Part shown: piece by piece, positions 52,250 to 61,627 of the stretch
Layout of the letters: each line of letters begins with the position of its first letter
Numbering within the stretch: position 1 is the first letter of the stretch
Assembly (NCBI RefSeq): GCF_001571305.1
Contig: NZ_BCTN01000007.1
Location: 1-64,000 of the forward strand
Source of the DNA: Erwinia persicina NBRC 102418
GTDB taxonomy: Bacteria; Pseudomonadota; Gammaproteobacteria; Enterobacterales; Enterobacteriaceae
Reading direction: 5' to 3'
DNA: 64,000 bases
Position numbers and translations under genes: made by a program
The notes under the pieces: generated by a model
Databases searched by the model: none
Told to the model about the DNA's origin: nothing
What the model saw: the letters and a program-made list of their open reading frames with translations, nothing else

Positions 52250-52942
52250 TTAATTTAAATTAATTAAATAGTTTTTTACGAAATCACGAAAATCATTTTC
52301 ATTGAGATTTTTTGAGGATACCTCATCTGGAAAATTCTCCCAGTTAGTTGAATCTCTCTGAGAATAAGTTCTAAACCACTTTTTAATAGGCGTATTGTTA
52401 CGTATTTTATTACTTGAGGAATTCTCTGTATTATCTCTATTTTTTACTTGTAAAAGACCCCATTCATTTTTTGTACTATCATAATGTATAAAATCAACGT
52501 ATTTTACACTTGTTCCGGAACACCAAATCCAACCTGACGGCTCCAACTTTTCAGCTAAATACCTCTCCAGTAAGTCACCAACAATGTTTTCAGATGCCAT
52601 TGAAAGCCGGTGTTCCTCTTTAATTCTTTCTAATGATTCTTGAGGTATTCCAAAGCTTACATTAAGAACCAGACTAACTACTTCATCAGACACAGTCGTA
52701 GGAGGGGTCGGTTTTTTTGGAAGTCTACTTTCATTAAATTTTTTTGCTAAATAATCAATATGCTCTTCTTTACCAAAATTTTGTCTTAATCTTTTTGATC
52801 TTGGAGTAGAACAACTCTCAGGATGCTGAGAAAGAAAATTAATTAAAATTTGAAACTTTTCTGAAAGATCAGGATTTATTAAATCCATTTTTTCTTTAGC
52901 TAAAAGGACAGAATTTTTAGCGAAAAATAGTGTGTCAGTCAT
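52250..52942 (-). CDS. SinI-family type II restriction endonuclease
   Basis: 230 residues. The central region resembles the SinI family: VSDEVVSLVLNVSFGIPQES, HRLSMASENIVGDLLERYLAEKL, PSGWIWCSGTSVKYVDFIHYD, then WGLLQVKNRDNTENSSSNKIRN and IKKWFRTYSQRDSTNWENFP. The catalytic core is D...QVK (Asp near 149 in VDFI, Gln-Val-Lys near 166), a PD-(D/E)xK variant with Gln in the middle position. SinI recognises GGWCC; the same target is only an inference here. Codon use is AT-rich, unlike the core genome. Confidence 0.8.
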   Translation of the reverse strand: MTDTLFFAKNSVLLAKEKMDLINPDLSEKFQILINFLSQHPESCSTPRSKRLRQNFGKEEHIDYLAKKFNESRLPKKPTPPTTVSDEVVSLVLNVSFGIPQESLERIKEEHRLSMASENIVGDLLERYLAEKLEPSGWIWCSGTSVKYVDFIHYDSTKNEWGLLQVKNRDNTENSSSNKIRNNTPIKKWFRTYSQRDSTNWENFPDEVSSKNLNENDFRDFVKNYLINLN

Positions 52943-53486
52943 TATACCCCTCCCTATGGTTTCGGGAAGTATAAATTTTTTAACTAAAAAACTACAGAAA
53001 AAACTGTGCTACCTAATTATTTTTTTGTTTGGTAATCTCTGGCTACTGAACTAGTAATGTGTAGAAAAACTGTATGAATCGAGCAACCAACGGACACAAA
53101 AAAAATTTAAGTTGTTGATTTTTAATGTAATAAATACAACTTAACTCTTGGTAATAAATTCCTTTAAACTGCAAGTCTTTCAGCAACTACCATTTGAATT
53201 ACTTCCCTAACACATCTCAACATGATCCTCAACAGCATCAATACCGCAATTTAACTTAAAGCAGTAGGATCGTCTTATAAATCAGAAGATTTTATTGCCT
53301 TAATCAATCTTAACCATAGTGCTCCAATTATCGTTATTTTAGACTTTAAAAGGGATTTTGAGTTGCTGAAGAGGATGGATTGTTACGTTGGTTGCATTGA
53401 GTTCAGGCTGTTCCCCCCTCCTGAATCGGATGAATATCGGGTATAGTTGCCCTTCTTTTCTGACTGTACGCTATCGTGCTAATCCA
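52943..53486. other. AT-rich gap between restriction locus and metal island
   Basis: About 540 nt with no supported gene. The first 50 nt contain the endonuclease start region. The remainder is AT-rich with scattered stops in all frames. A short open frame running into the DUF1294 fragment from 53388 lacks a ribosome site. No integrase or att-like sequence was recognised. Confidence 0.4.
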
Positions 53487-53629
53487 ATGACACTGAATCT
53501 GTTCTGTTACTTGCTGGCCAGCACACTGACGCTTCTGATCTACGGCGGAGATAAACTGGCTGCCCGAAAAAGTTGGCGGCGGGTACCGGAGTAAACCTTA
53601 CTGGTATTTGGCTTGCTGGGAGGATGGCC
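53487..53629 (+). pseudogene. Truncated, decayed duplicate of a DUF1294 gene
   Basis: The segment is nearly identical to the start of the intact DUF1294 gene at 63346: MTLNLFCYLL joins directly to ASTLTLLIYGGDKLAARKSWRRVPE. Compared with the intact copy, 63 bp (21 codons) are missing, with CTGCTGGCC-type repeats at the deletion ends. A TTC codon has become TAA, and similarity stops after GGATGGCC at 53629. The copy is therefore dead. It marks the left edge of the metal/efflux island. Confidence 0.9.
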
Positions 53630-53675
53630 AGTGATCTCCACCCTGAAAAAGTGCCTGGAACCAAAGCTGGGATCG

Positions 53676-54167
53676 TTACAATGACCTTCGATTGCGCAAT
53701 GGAGCAAGCGAACTGCTCCCAAACCGAGGTGTTCTTTGAACTCTTTGACGTTTTTGCGATTGTTGTTCCGTTAGCGTTTTGGGTTCAATTAATCCCGCGA
53801 TGATTGGGCAGCCAGGCTGATTATTACCCTGGCAGTCACGGGCTAATTGCTCAAGCGTTTCCGCCATTGCCTGTAATTCAGCTATCCTGGTTCTTAGCTC
53901 TGAAATATGGGTAAGCGCCATTGTTTTCACGTCAGAGCTGGTTCGTTCGCCATCGAGCCATAAGTTCATTAATCCCGAAATTTGTTCAACAGAAAAACCA
54001 AGGTCACGTGAACGTCGAATAAAATGAAGACTATCAATATCCGATGAACTGTAATGACGGTAACCGGCATCAGAACGAATTGCTTTTGGTATCAACCCAA
54101 TTTGTTCGTAATAACGGATCATCTTCGCCGAGATACCTGAGAGTTTAGCTGCCTGACCGATATTCAT
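53676..54167 (-). CDS. MerR-family Cu(I)/Au(I)-responsive regulator, CueR/GolS type
   Basis: 163 residues. The N-terminal winged HTH is MNIGQAAKLSGISAKMIRYY, then GYRHYSSSDID. The metal site has Ser77, marking sensors of monovalent ions, and Cys112 and Cys120 in CQGNNQPGC. The loop has Pro118 as in Salmonella GolS, where CueR has Ala; position 113 is Gln (Ala in GolS, His in CueR). A basic C-terminal extension of about 40 residues also recalls GolS. It lies downstream of the ATPase gene in one operon, as golTS do. It should act at the TTGACC-N19 promoters at 56920 and 62862. Confidence 0.88.
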   Translation of the reverse strand: MNIGQAAKLSGISAKMIRYYEQIGLIPKAIRSDAGYRHYSSSDIDSLHFIRRSRDLGFSVEQISGLMNLWLDGERTSSDVKTMALTHISELRTRIAELQAMAETLEQLARDCQGNNQPGCPIIAGLIEPKTLTEQQSQKRQRVQRTPRFGSSSLAPLRNRRSL

Positions 54168-54179
54168 TTTTTTTCCTCT

Positions 54180-54368
54180 CTATAAACCCGACAAGCCGAG
54201 AGCCTTAATCAGGTTTGGCTTTTGTGATGAAACTGTACCGTAAACTATTTGCTCACCGATCGCGCCGATCGGTGCAACCCGGACGCCGGTACGCGCTTTG
54301 GCTTCTGCCATGATGTCAGCATCGGTTATATTCACATCTGGCCGCCCTTTTGATTTATTCAGCTGCAT
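54180..54368 (-). CDS. Small unknown protein between the P-type ATPase and its regulator
   Basis: 62 residues, [20 protein letters not shown] onward, ending [12 protein letters not shown]. The ATG lies inside the last codons of the ATPase gene (14-nt overlap) and the stop is 12 nt before the regulator gene, so it could be translated by coupling. It has no Cys and a single Met after the start, so it is not a GolB or CopZ metallochaperone, and no membrane segment. I do not recognise the family. It may be a real conserved small protein or a chance open frame. Confidence 0.45.
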   Translation of the reverse strand: MQLNKSKGRPDVNITDADIMAEAKARTGVRVAPIGAIGEQIVYGTVSSQKPNLIKALGLSGL

Positions 54369-56886
54369 GAATCTGATGACGGTCGTCATCTTGCATAACG
54401 GTTTGCTTTATGGGTGGCTGAAAACGTTTTAATCGCAGAGCATTGCCCAGAACAAAGACACTGGAAAGTGCCATTGCCGCAGCGGCAAACATCGGTGAAA
54501 GTAACATACCGTTCAGAGGATAAAGCAAACCGGCAGCCACGGGGATCAGTAAGGCATTATAAGCAAAGGCCCAGAACAGATTCTGTTTGATGTTACGAAT
54601 TGTCGCCTGGCTAAGTGCAATAGCATCAGCAACACCACGTAGATCCCCCGACATTAACACGACATCAGCAGCCTCGATGGCTACATCTGTACCTGTACCA
54701 ATGGCCAAACCCACATCAGATTCAGCAAGTGCTGGCGCATCGTTAATACCATCGCCAACAAATGCAACTCGAGCGCCATTAGCACGAAATTTTTTCAGGG
54801 CTGCAACTTTACCATCGGGTAACACTTCTGCTGCCACTTCATCAATACCGAGTTGTCTGGCAATTGCGGCAGCGGTAGCTTTATTATCACCCGTAATCAT
54901 TGCAACTTTCAGGCCCAGAGCATGCAGCGCCCTAATCGCTTCAGGCGTCGTTTCTTTGATGGGATCCGCGACCGCGATTATTGCTGCCAGACGGCCATCA
55001 ATGGCAGCATAGAGTGGACTCTTACCTTGTTCACCCAGACGCCGCGCCGTCGGTTGCAAGCTGTTAACATCAAGGCCAAGCTGAGTCATGTAGCGATCTG
55101 CACCAACAGCAACAGTCCGGCCTGCAACCTGAGCAGATACACCAAACCCAGGAACGGCTTCGAAGCTTTCAACAGAAGCCAGAGTGATATCTTGTTGCTT
55201 AGCGGCGGCCACAATGGCCTCAGCAATTGGATGCTCAGAACGTGTTTCAATTGCAGCAACTAAAGCTAATACTTCCTTGTATTCAAAACCTTCAGCCGGA
55301 ACCAAATCGGTTAGCTCAGGACGTCCTTTGGTCAGTGTCCCTGTTTTGTCGAGTGCAACAACACTAACATCACGCAATGCTTGTAACGCTTCACCTTTGC
55401 GGAAGAGAACACCCAGTTCGGCTGCACGCCCAGTACCAACCATGATGGATGTTGGTGTAGCTAAACCCATAGCACATGGACAGGCAATAATAAGAACAGC
55501 AACTGCATTAATTAACGCAAAAGTTAGCGCGGGATCTGGACCCAGGAATAACCAAATAATGAACGTTAAGCCTGCCCCTACCATTACTGCTGGCACGAAC
55601 CACATGGTTACTTTATCGACTAAGGCCTGGATGGGTAATTTGGAACCTTGTGCTTGTTCAACTAAACGAATAATTTGTGCAAGAACAGTGTTTGCCCCAA
55701 TCTTTGTCACACGGAAGCTGAAAGCGCCTGTTTTGTTGATGGTGCCTCCGACAACTTCAGCGCCAATACCTTTCGATACGGGTACAGGCTCACCAGTGAT
55801 CATGCTTTCATCAACATAAGATGAACCGTCAACAACTTCACCATCAACAGGAATTTTTTCACCAGGACGAACAAGAATGACATCATCTGTTGCTACTTGA
55901 TCGAGTGGAATCTCAACTATTTTGCCATTGCGATCAACGCGAGCTGTTTTTGCCTGAAGTCCGACTAACCGTTTGATTGCCTGTGAAGTACGGCCTTTTG
56001 CACGCGCTTCTAAAGTACGTCCAAGCAGGATCAGGGTGACTATCACAACCGCCGCTTCAAAATAGACGTTTGCTGTTCCTTTCGGCAGTACCCCGGGGAT
56101 AAAAGTGGCGACAACTGAATATCCATAGGCTGCAATTGTGCCAACAGAAACCAGTGAGTTCATATCAGGAGCACCACGTAACAGTGCCGGTATTCCCTTG
56201 CGGAAGAAGCGCATTCCCGGGCCAAACAGAACGATAGTTGCAAGCACAAATTGAATGTACCAGTTCATCTGTTGGCCCAATGTTCTCATTACCAGGTCGT
56301 GCATACCGGGGATAACGTGCGATCCCATTTCGAGTATGAAAACGGGTAACGTGAAGATAGCCGCAGTGTACAGCGCCCGGCGTAATGAACGCGCTTCACC
56401 TTCACGACGTTCATTGTCTTGATCTTCTGTATTTGCCGATTCGGCAGATAATCGACGAGATGTATAACCAGCCTTAACGACAGCCGCTTCAAGGTCGGCT
56501 ACAGAAACAACGCCAGCAAAATGGATAATTCGGGCACGTTCTGTCGCTAAATTCACGCAAGCTTCGATAACGCCGGGAGTCTGTGCCAGTGCTTTTTCAA
56601 CACGTCCGACACAAGATGCACAGGTCATATCTTCAATGGCGAGTTCTGTTATTTCATGACGGACGCTATAACCCGCGCTCTCAATGGCACGAACAGCAGA
56701 CAGTGCATCGCCTGAATCAGTCAATGTGATATCAGCACGTTCTGTCGCCAGGTTGACTGATGCTGTGCTTATGCCAGGCACGGCTTTTAATGCCTTCTCA
56801 ACACGACCGACACAAGATGCACAAGTCATACCTTCAACGGGTAAACTGAGCCGGGTGGCTGAGGATATTGTTAGGTTAGTATTCAT
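54355..56886 (-). CDS. Cu(I)/Au(I)/Ag(I)-type heavy-metal P1B ATPase (CopA/GolT-like)
   Basis: 843 residues with GGGGA before the ATG. Two heavy-metal-associated domains carry GMTCASC (about 19-25) and DMTCASC (about 86-92). Eight membrane helices include the transport motif ACPCAMG. The actuator motif is TGEP, the phosphorylation motif DKTGTLT, the nucleotide domain has SEHPIAEAI, and the hinge has TGDN and [14 protein letters not shown]-type enzymes export monovalent soft metals from the cytoplasm. A MerR-type promoter lies just upstream and the CueR/GolS-like regulator downstream, so it should be metal-induced. Confidence 0.93.
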   Translation of the reverse strand: MNTNLTISSATRLSLPVEGMTCASCVGRVEKALKAVPGISTASVNLATERADITLTDSGDALSAVRAIESAGYSVRHEITELAIEDMTCASCVGRVEKALAQTPGVIEACVNLATERARIIHFAGVVSVADLEAAVVKAGYTSRRLSAESANTEDQDNERREGEARSLRRALYTAAIFTLPVFILEMGSHVIPGMHDLVMRTLGQQMNWYIQFVLATIVLFGPGMRFFRKGIPALLRGAPDMNSLVSVGTIAAYGYSVVATFIPGVLPKGTANVYFEAAVVIVTLILLGRTLEARAKGRTSQAIKRLVGLQAKTARVDRNGKIVEIPLDQVATDDVILVRPGEKIPVDGEVVDGSSYVDESMITGEPVPVSKGIGAEVVGGTINKTGAFSFRVTKIGANTVLAQIIRLVEQAQGSKLPIQALVDKVTMWFVPAVMVGAGLTFIIWLFLGPDPALTFALINAVAVLIIACPCAMGLATPTSIMVGTGRAAELGVLFRKGEALQALRDVSVVALDKTGTLTKGRPELTDLVPAEGFEYKEVLALVAAIETRSEHPIAEAIVAAAKQQDITLASVESFEAVPGFGVSAQVAGRTVAVGADRYMTQLGLDVNSLQPTARRLGEQGKSPLYAAIDGRLAAIIAVADPIKETTPEAIRALHALGLKVAMITGDNKATAAAIARQLGIDEVAAEVLPDGKVAALKKFRANGARVAFVGDGINDAPALAESDVGLAIGTGTDVAIEAADVVLMSGDLRGVADAIALSQATIRNIKQNLFWAFAYNALLIPVAAGLLYPLNGMLLSPMFAAAAMALSSVFVLGNALRLKRFQPPIKQTVMQDDDRHQIHAAE

Positions 56887-56919
56887 TGAGATTCCCCTTA
56901 AATATGGTTGTTGGGTAGC

Positions 56920-56950
56920 AACATAAGGTTGCCCCTAAGGGCAAGGTCAA
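56920..56950 (-). promoter_or_regulatory. MerR-type metal-responsive promoter of the ATPase-regulator operon
   Basis: On the minus strand -35 TTGACC (56945-56950) and -10 TATGTT (56920-56925) are separated by exactly 19 bp. The spacer contains the inverted repeat ACCTTGCCC-TTA-GGGGCAACCT. The over-long 19-bp spacer and ACCTT-type dyad are the hallmark of CueR/GolS operators such as that of E. coli copA. Confidence 0.88.
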
Positions 56951-56972
56951 GGATTTTTTATTCATTTTGAAT

Positions 56973-58454
56973 TTAATTTTTAACATAGGAATGTTGCCTG
57001 CCCTCAGCCCCTGAACAATCACTATTTTTCGCCGTACAAATTTCCCAACCCCCCCCCAATGCTTTGTAAATACTCACAATGGCGAGTTGCTGATTGGTAT
57101 AGGCTATCGCCAGGGCACGGCGGCTAATAAAATCAGATTTTTGTGCCTCAAGTACATCTGAGTAAATCCCCTCACCGAGGGAAAACCGTAATTGAGCAAG
57201 ACGTGCGGCATCAGAATGTGCGACTGATTCAAGTTGATGTAACTCGAAGGTCTTATTTGCCGCATCATAAGCTTTGAAGGCATCATCCGTTTCTTGTAAT
57301 GCACGCAGTACAGTCTGATCGTAAACGATTAATGCCGCTTTAGTTCGTGCTTCGCTGGCTGCAATTTGAGCGCGCACTCGCGCTGTATCGAGAAAAGACC
57401 AGCGTATAATCGGGCCAATAAAGCCCGATAAAATACGGGTATCATTCATTGCATTAAGGCTTCCAGCAACAAGCCCAATAGAACCTTGTATCTGAATGTC
57501 AGGATACAGACTTGCTGTGTCAATCCCCACCCGAGCCGTTGCGGCCGCCAGAGAACGCTCAGCAGCAGCAATATCCGCGCGTCGCGAGAGAAGCGAGGCT
57601 GGATCACCCACGTTCAGGGTTCGCAGAACCAGGGTTTTGTGTGTTTGTGTTATTGAAGGTACAGCCGCCGGTAATTTAAAATCCTGAGGGACTGCACCAA
57701 GCAAGATCGCCAATGCATTAACAGAAGCGGTTCGGCGGCGTTCCAGTTCAGGCACAGCCGCTTCGATATTGCGCAGCAAAGCTTCTGCTCGTAATTGATC
57801 AAATTGGCTGGCAGAACCTGCCTTTACAGAACGTTCGGTCTGCCTGAAACTTTCGCGCTGACTTTGGCTGATATCAGTAACAACAGCAAGTTCGGCTTCA
57901 ACACCTCGAAGTTCGAACCATGTAGCAGCGACAGAAGCAGCGACACCTGCTTGTACATGTCGTAATAATGCTTCACGTGAGCCAGCTTGTGCCTGGGCCA
58001 TTTCCACTGAACGACGTATACGGCCAAAGAGATCTATTTCCCAGGATGAATCAACCGCAATTCGATAAGTATCAAACTGCGATGTCTGGCCGGATGAAGT
58101 TTCCGTCCGGCTTTGCCGACGATGCTCATAACCACTCTCTATACCACCCAGTGGTAAGAAATTTTGTCTGTTTTCACGCAGAATCGCGTTTGCTTCTTCA
58201 AGCCGGGCGACGGCGATACCGATGTCATGGTTGGCAGCAAGTGAGCGTTGGATCAAGATAACGAGTGCAGGATCATCAAATGTTTTCCACCACTCAATTT
58301 CAACAGCGCCGGAACCCATACCCGCAATCGATCCACCAAAATTTGCAGGTGAGGGTGATAAAGGTGGCGAGTAATCAGGACCTACAGCTGTACATCCGGA
58401 CAGTAAAATAAGAGCACTCAAAGGGAACAATACTTTTTGAGAAAGTTTACTCAT
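56973..58454 (-). CDS. Outer-membrane efflux channel lipoprotein (OprM/NodT family)
   Basis: 493 residues from the ATG that overlaps the stop of the pump gene (ATGA). The lipoprotein signal is MSKLSQKVLFPLSALILLSGC, with lipobox LLSGC followed by TAVGPDYSPP, typical of this family. Two TolC-like repeats follow, with WWKTFDDPALVILIQRSLAANHDIGIAVARLEEA and the second-repeat LSRRADIAAAERSLAAATARVG (each quoted in part). It forms the outer duct of the tripartite pump encoded with it. Third gene of the adaptor-pump-channel operon. Confidence 0.93.
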   Translation of the reverse strand: MSKLSQKVLFPLSALILLSGCTAVGPDYSPPLSPSPANFGGSIAGMGSGAVEIEWWKTFDDPALVILIQRSLAANHDIGIAVARLEEANAILRENRQNFLPLGGIESGYEHRRQSRTETSSGQTSQFDTYRIAVDSSWEIDLFGRIRRSVEMAQAQAGSREALLRHVQAGVAASVAATWFELRGVEAELAVVTDISQSQRESFRQTERSVKAGSASQFDQLRAEALLRNIEAAVPELERRRTASVNALAILLGAVPQDFKLPAAVPSITQTHKTLVLRTLNVGDPASLLSRRADIAAAERSLAAATARVGIDTASLYPDIQIQGSIGLVAGSLNAMNDTRILSGFIGPIIRWSFLDTARVRAQIAASEARTKAALIVYDQTVLRALQETDDAFKAYDAANKTFELHQLESVAHSDAARLAQLRFSLGEGIYSDVLEAQKSDFISRRALAIAYTNQQLAIVSIYKALGGGWEICTAKNSDCSGAEGRQHSYVKN

Positions 58455-61400
58455 GATATACGCCCCTCTTTGTGCCATTTAACTTTGGCTCGGTACTTTT
58501 CGTAGTGCACAGACAACCTGCGCATAACAACATAAAACACAGGGGTTAAGAATAAACCGAATAGCGTCACACCGAGCATCCCCGCAAACACTGCAATTCC
58601 CATGGATTGACGCATTTCAGCCCCCGCGCCACTGGCCAAAACTAATGGAATAACACCGGCAATAAATGCAAGTGATGTCATCAGAATAGGTCGTAAACGT
58701 AATCGACACGCTTTGATAACCGCATCCAGAGTACTGACGCCTTCGCTTTCCAGACTTCGGGCGAATTCGACAATCAAAATTGCATTCTTGGCGGCTAAGC
58801 CAACCAGTACAATAAGGCCTATTTGGACAAAGATATTATTGTCACCCCCCATCAACCAAACACCCGTAATGGCGCTTAATAAACACATTGGTACGATAAG
58901 GAGAACGGCTAAAGGAAGCAGCCAGCTGTTATATTGTGCAGCAAGGATAAGATACGCAAGCAATAGACACATCGGAAAAATAAACAGTGCAGAATTGCCC
59001 GCCCCTTTTTGTTGGTAAGTTAATTCAGTCCATTCAAAACTCATCCCTTCTGGTAATATTTCTTTTGCCAGTCGCTCCATGGTTTCAACTGCCTGCCCTG
59101 AACTAACGTCCAACATGGCACCGCCTGATATATCAGCAGAAGGATAGCCGTTATAATGGATGACACGATCGGGGCCAGAGCCTGGTGTAACGGTTACAAA
59201 TGATGACAGGGGTAACATTTCTCCTGCCAGATTACGAACTTGCAAACGTCCTATCGCTTCTACCTGCATGCGATGAGCGGCATCGGCTTGCGCCATGACT
59301 TTGTAAGTGCGGCCAAAGCGATTGAAATCATTAACATAGATAGAGCCCAGATAAACTTGCAGTGTTTCGAATACCTCAGCTAAATTAACGCCCTTGCTCT
59401 TAGCTTGAATTCGATCAATCGTGACATCAAATTGAGGAGCATTAATATCCAAGCTGGTCATCAGCCCTGTCACCATCCCGGATTCAGTGGCTTTAGTCAT
59501 CAAAATTTGGGTATTTTTCACTAATGCATCAAGCCCGGCACCGCTGCGATCCTCAATTTGCATTTTAAAACCGCCAGTTGCACCTAAACCCGGTACCGGT
59601 GGCGGTGGAAATACCCCCAGGAAACCATCAGGAATGGTTGAAAATTTAGCCTGTAATCGCCCTGTAATAGCCATGGCCGAAAGCTCATCAGTCGTACGAG
59701 CTTCAAATGGATCAAGAATAATGAACATAACGGCAGCATTAGGAACATTAACAAATCCATTGATTGAAAGCCCAGGAAATGCAACGACACTTTCAACGCC
59801 CGGTTCTTCGAGTGCTATTTCAGACATTTTTTTAACAACATCATCGGTACGATCTAACGATGATCCATTGGGCAGCTGTGCAATTCCTACAAGATAATAT
59901 TTATCCTGCATTGGCACAAAACCTGGGGGAACAGCCTTGAAGCCAAAATAAGTTAGTGCAAGTAATCCACCATAAACGAAAAGTGCCAGACCGCTGACGC
60001 TAACCACTTTTCGTACCGTGTTACTATAAGCACTGGGTGCTCGCTTAAACGGCTTGCCGATCATCTGTAAAAATTGATTAACGCGTCCGGACAAAGTATG
60101 TGGGTCACTCGCAACCTGCGCTTTACGTGGACGTAATAACATGCCTGCAAGTGCAGGGCTGAGTGTGAGTGAATTAATGGCTGACAAGATAGTCGATATG
60201 GCAATAGTTAGCGCAAATTGCTGATAAAATTCACCCTGCAGACCACTCAGGAATGCAGTTGGGATGAAAATTGCCGAAAGTACAGAGGTAATGGCAATAA
60301 TCGGCGACGTAACTTCATCCATTGCCAGCCTTGCGGCTTGTACAGGCGTTTCTCCATTTTCGATATGGCGCTCAACGTTTTCAACCACCACGATCGCATC
60401 ATCGACGACGATCCCTATCGAAAGGACAAGGCCAAATAATGACAAGGTATTAAGCGAAAACCCCATTATGTACATGATGGCAAAGGTACCAATTAATGAG
60501 ACAGGCACTGCCAGCAATGGAATAAGTGATGCTCTCCAGCTCCGTAAAAAAAGTACAACGACAATAACAACAAGAACAATTGCCTCAAGTAAAGTTGTTG
60601 CCACTGATTGAAGAGAGGCGCGAACAAATACAGTCGGATCATAAGCAATACGTGAGCTTAATCCAGCAGGAAAATCACCTTCAAGCCGTTGCATCGTTGT
60701 TCTCACTGCTTGTGCAACATCAAGCGCATTAGCGCCAGGGCTCTGAATAATTTGAAGCGCAACAGCCGGTTCGCCATCAAGCAGACTACGTAGTGCATAC
60801 GCATCAGCACCCATTTCGATGCGAGCCACATCCCGTAAACGGGTAACCTGTCCATTATCGCCAGTACGAATAATAATATTACCGAACTGCTCTTCGTCAG
60901 TTAATCGTCCAAGTGTGTTTACTGTTACCTGGAAAGCCGCATTTGAATTGGGCATTTGACCGACAGAACCTGCCGCAACCTGCACGTTTTGTTCACGAAT
61001 TGCGGCAACGACATCCCCCGCCGTCAGCATTCTGGCAGCAATAAGATCAGGATCAAGCCAAAGCCGCATACTGTATTCGCCAGCGCCCCAAACGAGGACA
61101 TCGCTGATACCGGGTATCCGTGATAATTCATCCCGAACCTGGAGATAAGCATAATTGGAAATATAAAGGGGATCGTAACGCTTATCCGCAGATAATAAGT
61201 GAACCACCATCAGAATATCTGGTGAGGTTTTTTGAGTGATAACGCCTTGACGTTGTACTTCTTCAGGCAAACGAGGCAGTGCACGCGAAACTCTGTTTTG
61301 CACTTGAATTTGTGCCATATCGGCATTCGTTCCTTGTGCAAATGTGACGGTAAGCGTCATACGACCATCGGTTGCCGACTGTGAGGACATATATAACATG

Positions 61401-61627
61401 CCCTCAACACCTGTAATGGCTTGTTCAAGTGGTGCAGCAACGGTTTCAGCAATCACCTTTGGATTAGCGCCAGGGTAAGATGCTGTCACTTGAACTGTCG
61501 GGGGCGTTACCGCTGGATATTCACTGAGGGGTAACTGGAAAAAAGCAACAATCCCCCCGAGAACCATCAGAATAGAAAGAACAATAGCGAAGATTGGCCG
61601 TTCAATGAAGAAACGAGGAAATTTCAT
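58451..61627 (-). CDS. RND efflux pump inner-membrane transporter (HAE1 type, MexF/OqxB/GesB-like)
   Basis: 1058 residues. The start MKFPRFFIERPIFAIVLSIL is classical for HAE1 pumps. Twelve membrane helices surround two large periplasmic loops. The proton-relay aspartates lie in GIVVDDAIVVVEN (TM4) and the relay lysine in GLAAKNAILIVEFA (TM10). Sequence features (SEYPAVTPPTVQV, GANPKVIAETVAAPLEQAI, YDPTVFVRASL) are nearer MexF/OqxB than AcrB. It overlaps both neighbours by 4 nt. Drug-type HAE1 rather than heavy-metal HME type, but it is under a MerR-type metal promoter, as gesB is in Salmonella. Confidence 0.93.
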   Translation of the reverse strand: MKFPRFFIERPIFAIVLSILMVLGGIVAFFQLPLSEYPAVTPPTVQVTASYPGANPKVIAETVAAPLEQAITGVEGMLYMSSQSATDGRMTLTVTFAQGTNADMAQIQVQNRVSRALPRLPEEVQRQGVITQKTSPDILMVVHLLSADKRYDPLYISNYAYLQVRDELSRIPGISDVLVWGAGEYSMRLWLDPDLIAARMLTAGDVVAAIREQNVQVAAGSVGQMPNSNAAFQVTVNTLGRLTDEEQFGNIIIRTGDNGQVTRLRDVARIEMGADAYALRSLLDGEPAVALQIIQSPGANALDVAQAVRTTMQRLEGDFPAGLSSRIAYDPTVFVRASLQSVATTLLEAIVLVVIVVVLFLRSWRASLIPLLAVPVSLIGTFAIMYIMGFSLNTLSLFGLVLSIGIVVDDAIVVVENVERHIENGETPVQAARLAMDEVTSPIIAITSVLSAIFIPTAFLSGLQGEFYQQFALTIAISTILSAINSLTLSPALAGMLLRPRKAQVASDPHTLSGRVNQFLQMIGKPFKRAPSAYSNTVRKVVSVSGLALFVYGGLLALTYFGFKAVPPGFVPMQDKYYLVGIAQLPNGSSLDRTDDVVKKMSEIALEEPGVESVVAFPGLSINGFVNVPNAAVMFIILDPFEARTTDELSAMAITGRLQAKFSTIPDGFLGVFPPPPVPGLGATGGFKMQIEDRSGAGLDALVKNTQILMTKATESGMVTGLMTSLDINAPQFDVTIDRIQAKSKGVNLAEVFETLQVYLGSIYVNDFNRFGRTYKVMAQADAAHRMQVEAIGRLQVRNLAGEMLPLSSFVTVTPGSGPDRVIHYNGYPSADISGGAMLDVSSGQAVETMERLAKEILPEGMSFEWTELTYQQKGAGNSALFIFPMCLLLAYLILAAQYNSWLLPLAVLLIVPMCLLSAITGVWLMGGDNNIFVQIGLIVLVGLAAKNAILIVEFARSLESEGVSTLDAVIKACRLRLRPILMTSLAFIAGVIPLVLASGAGAEMRQSMGIAVFAGMLGVTLFGLFLTPVFYVVMRRLSVHYEKYRAKVKWHKEGRIS

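Noticed and set aside
53540-53803. Short frames on both strands at the left island boundary, considered as transposase fragments
   Set aside because: I could not match either strand to a transposase family; they overlap the regulator's C-terminus and the DUF1294 fragment.
58451-61627. Heavy-metal RND pump of the CusA type
   Set aside because: The proton-relay region GIVVDDAIVVVEN is typical of drug-type HAE1 pumps, and the sequence follows MexF/OqxB; CusA-type methionine clusters were not seen.
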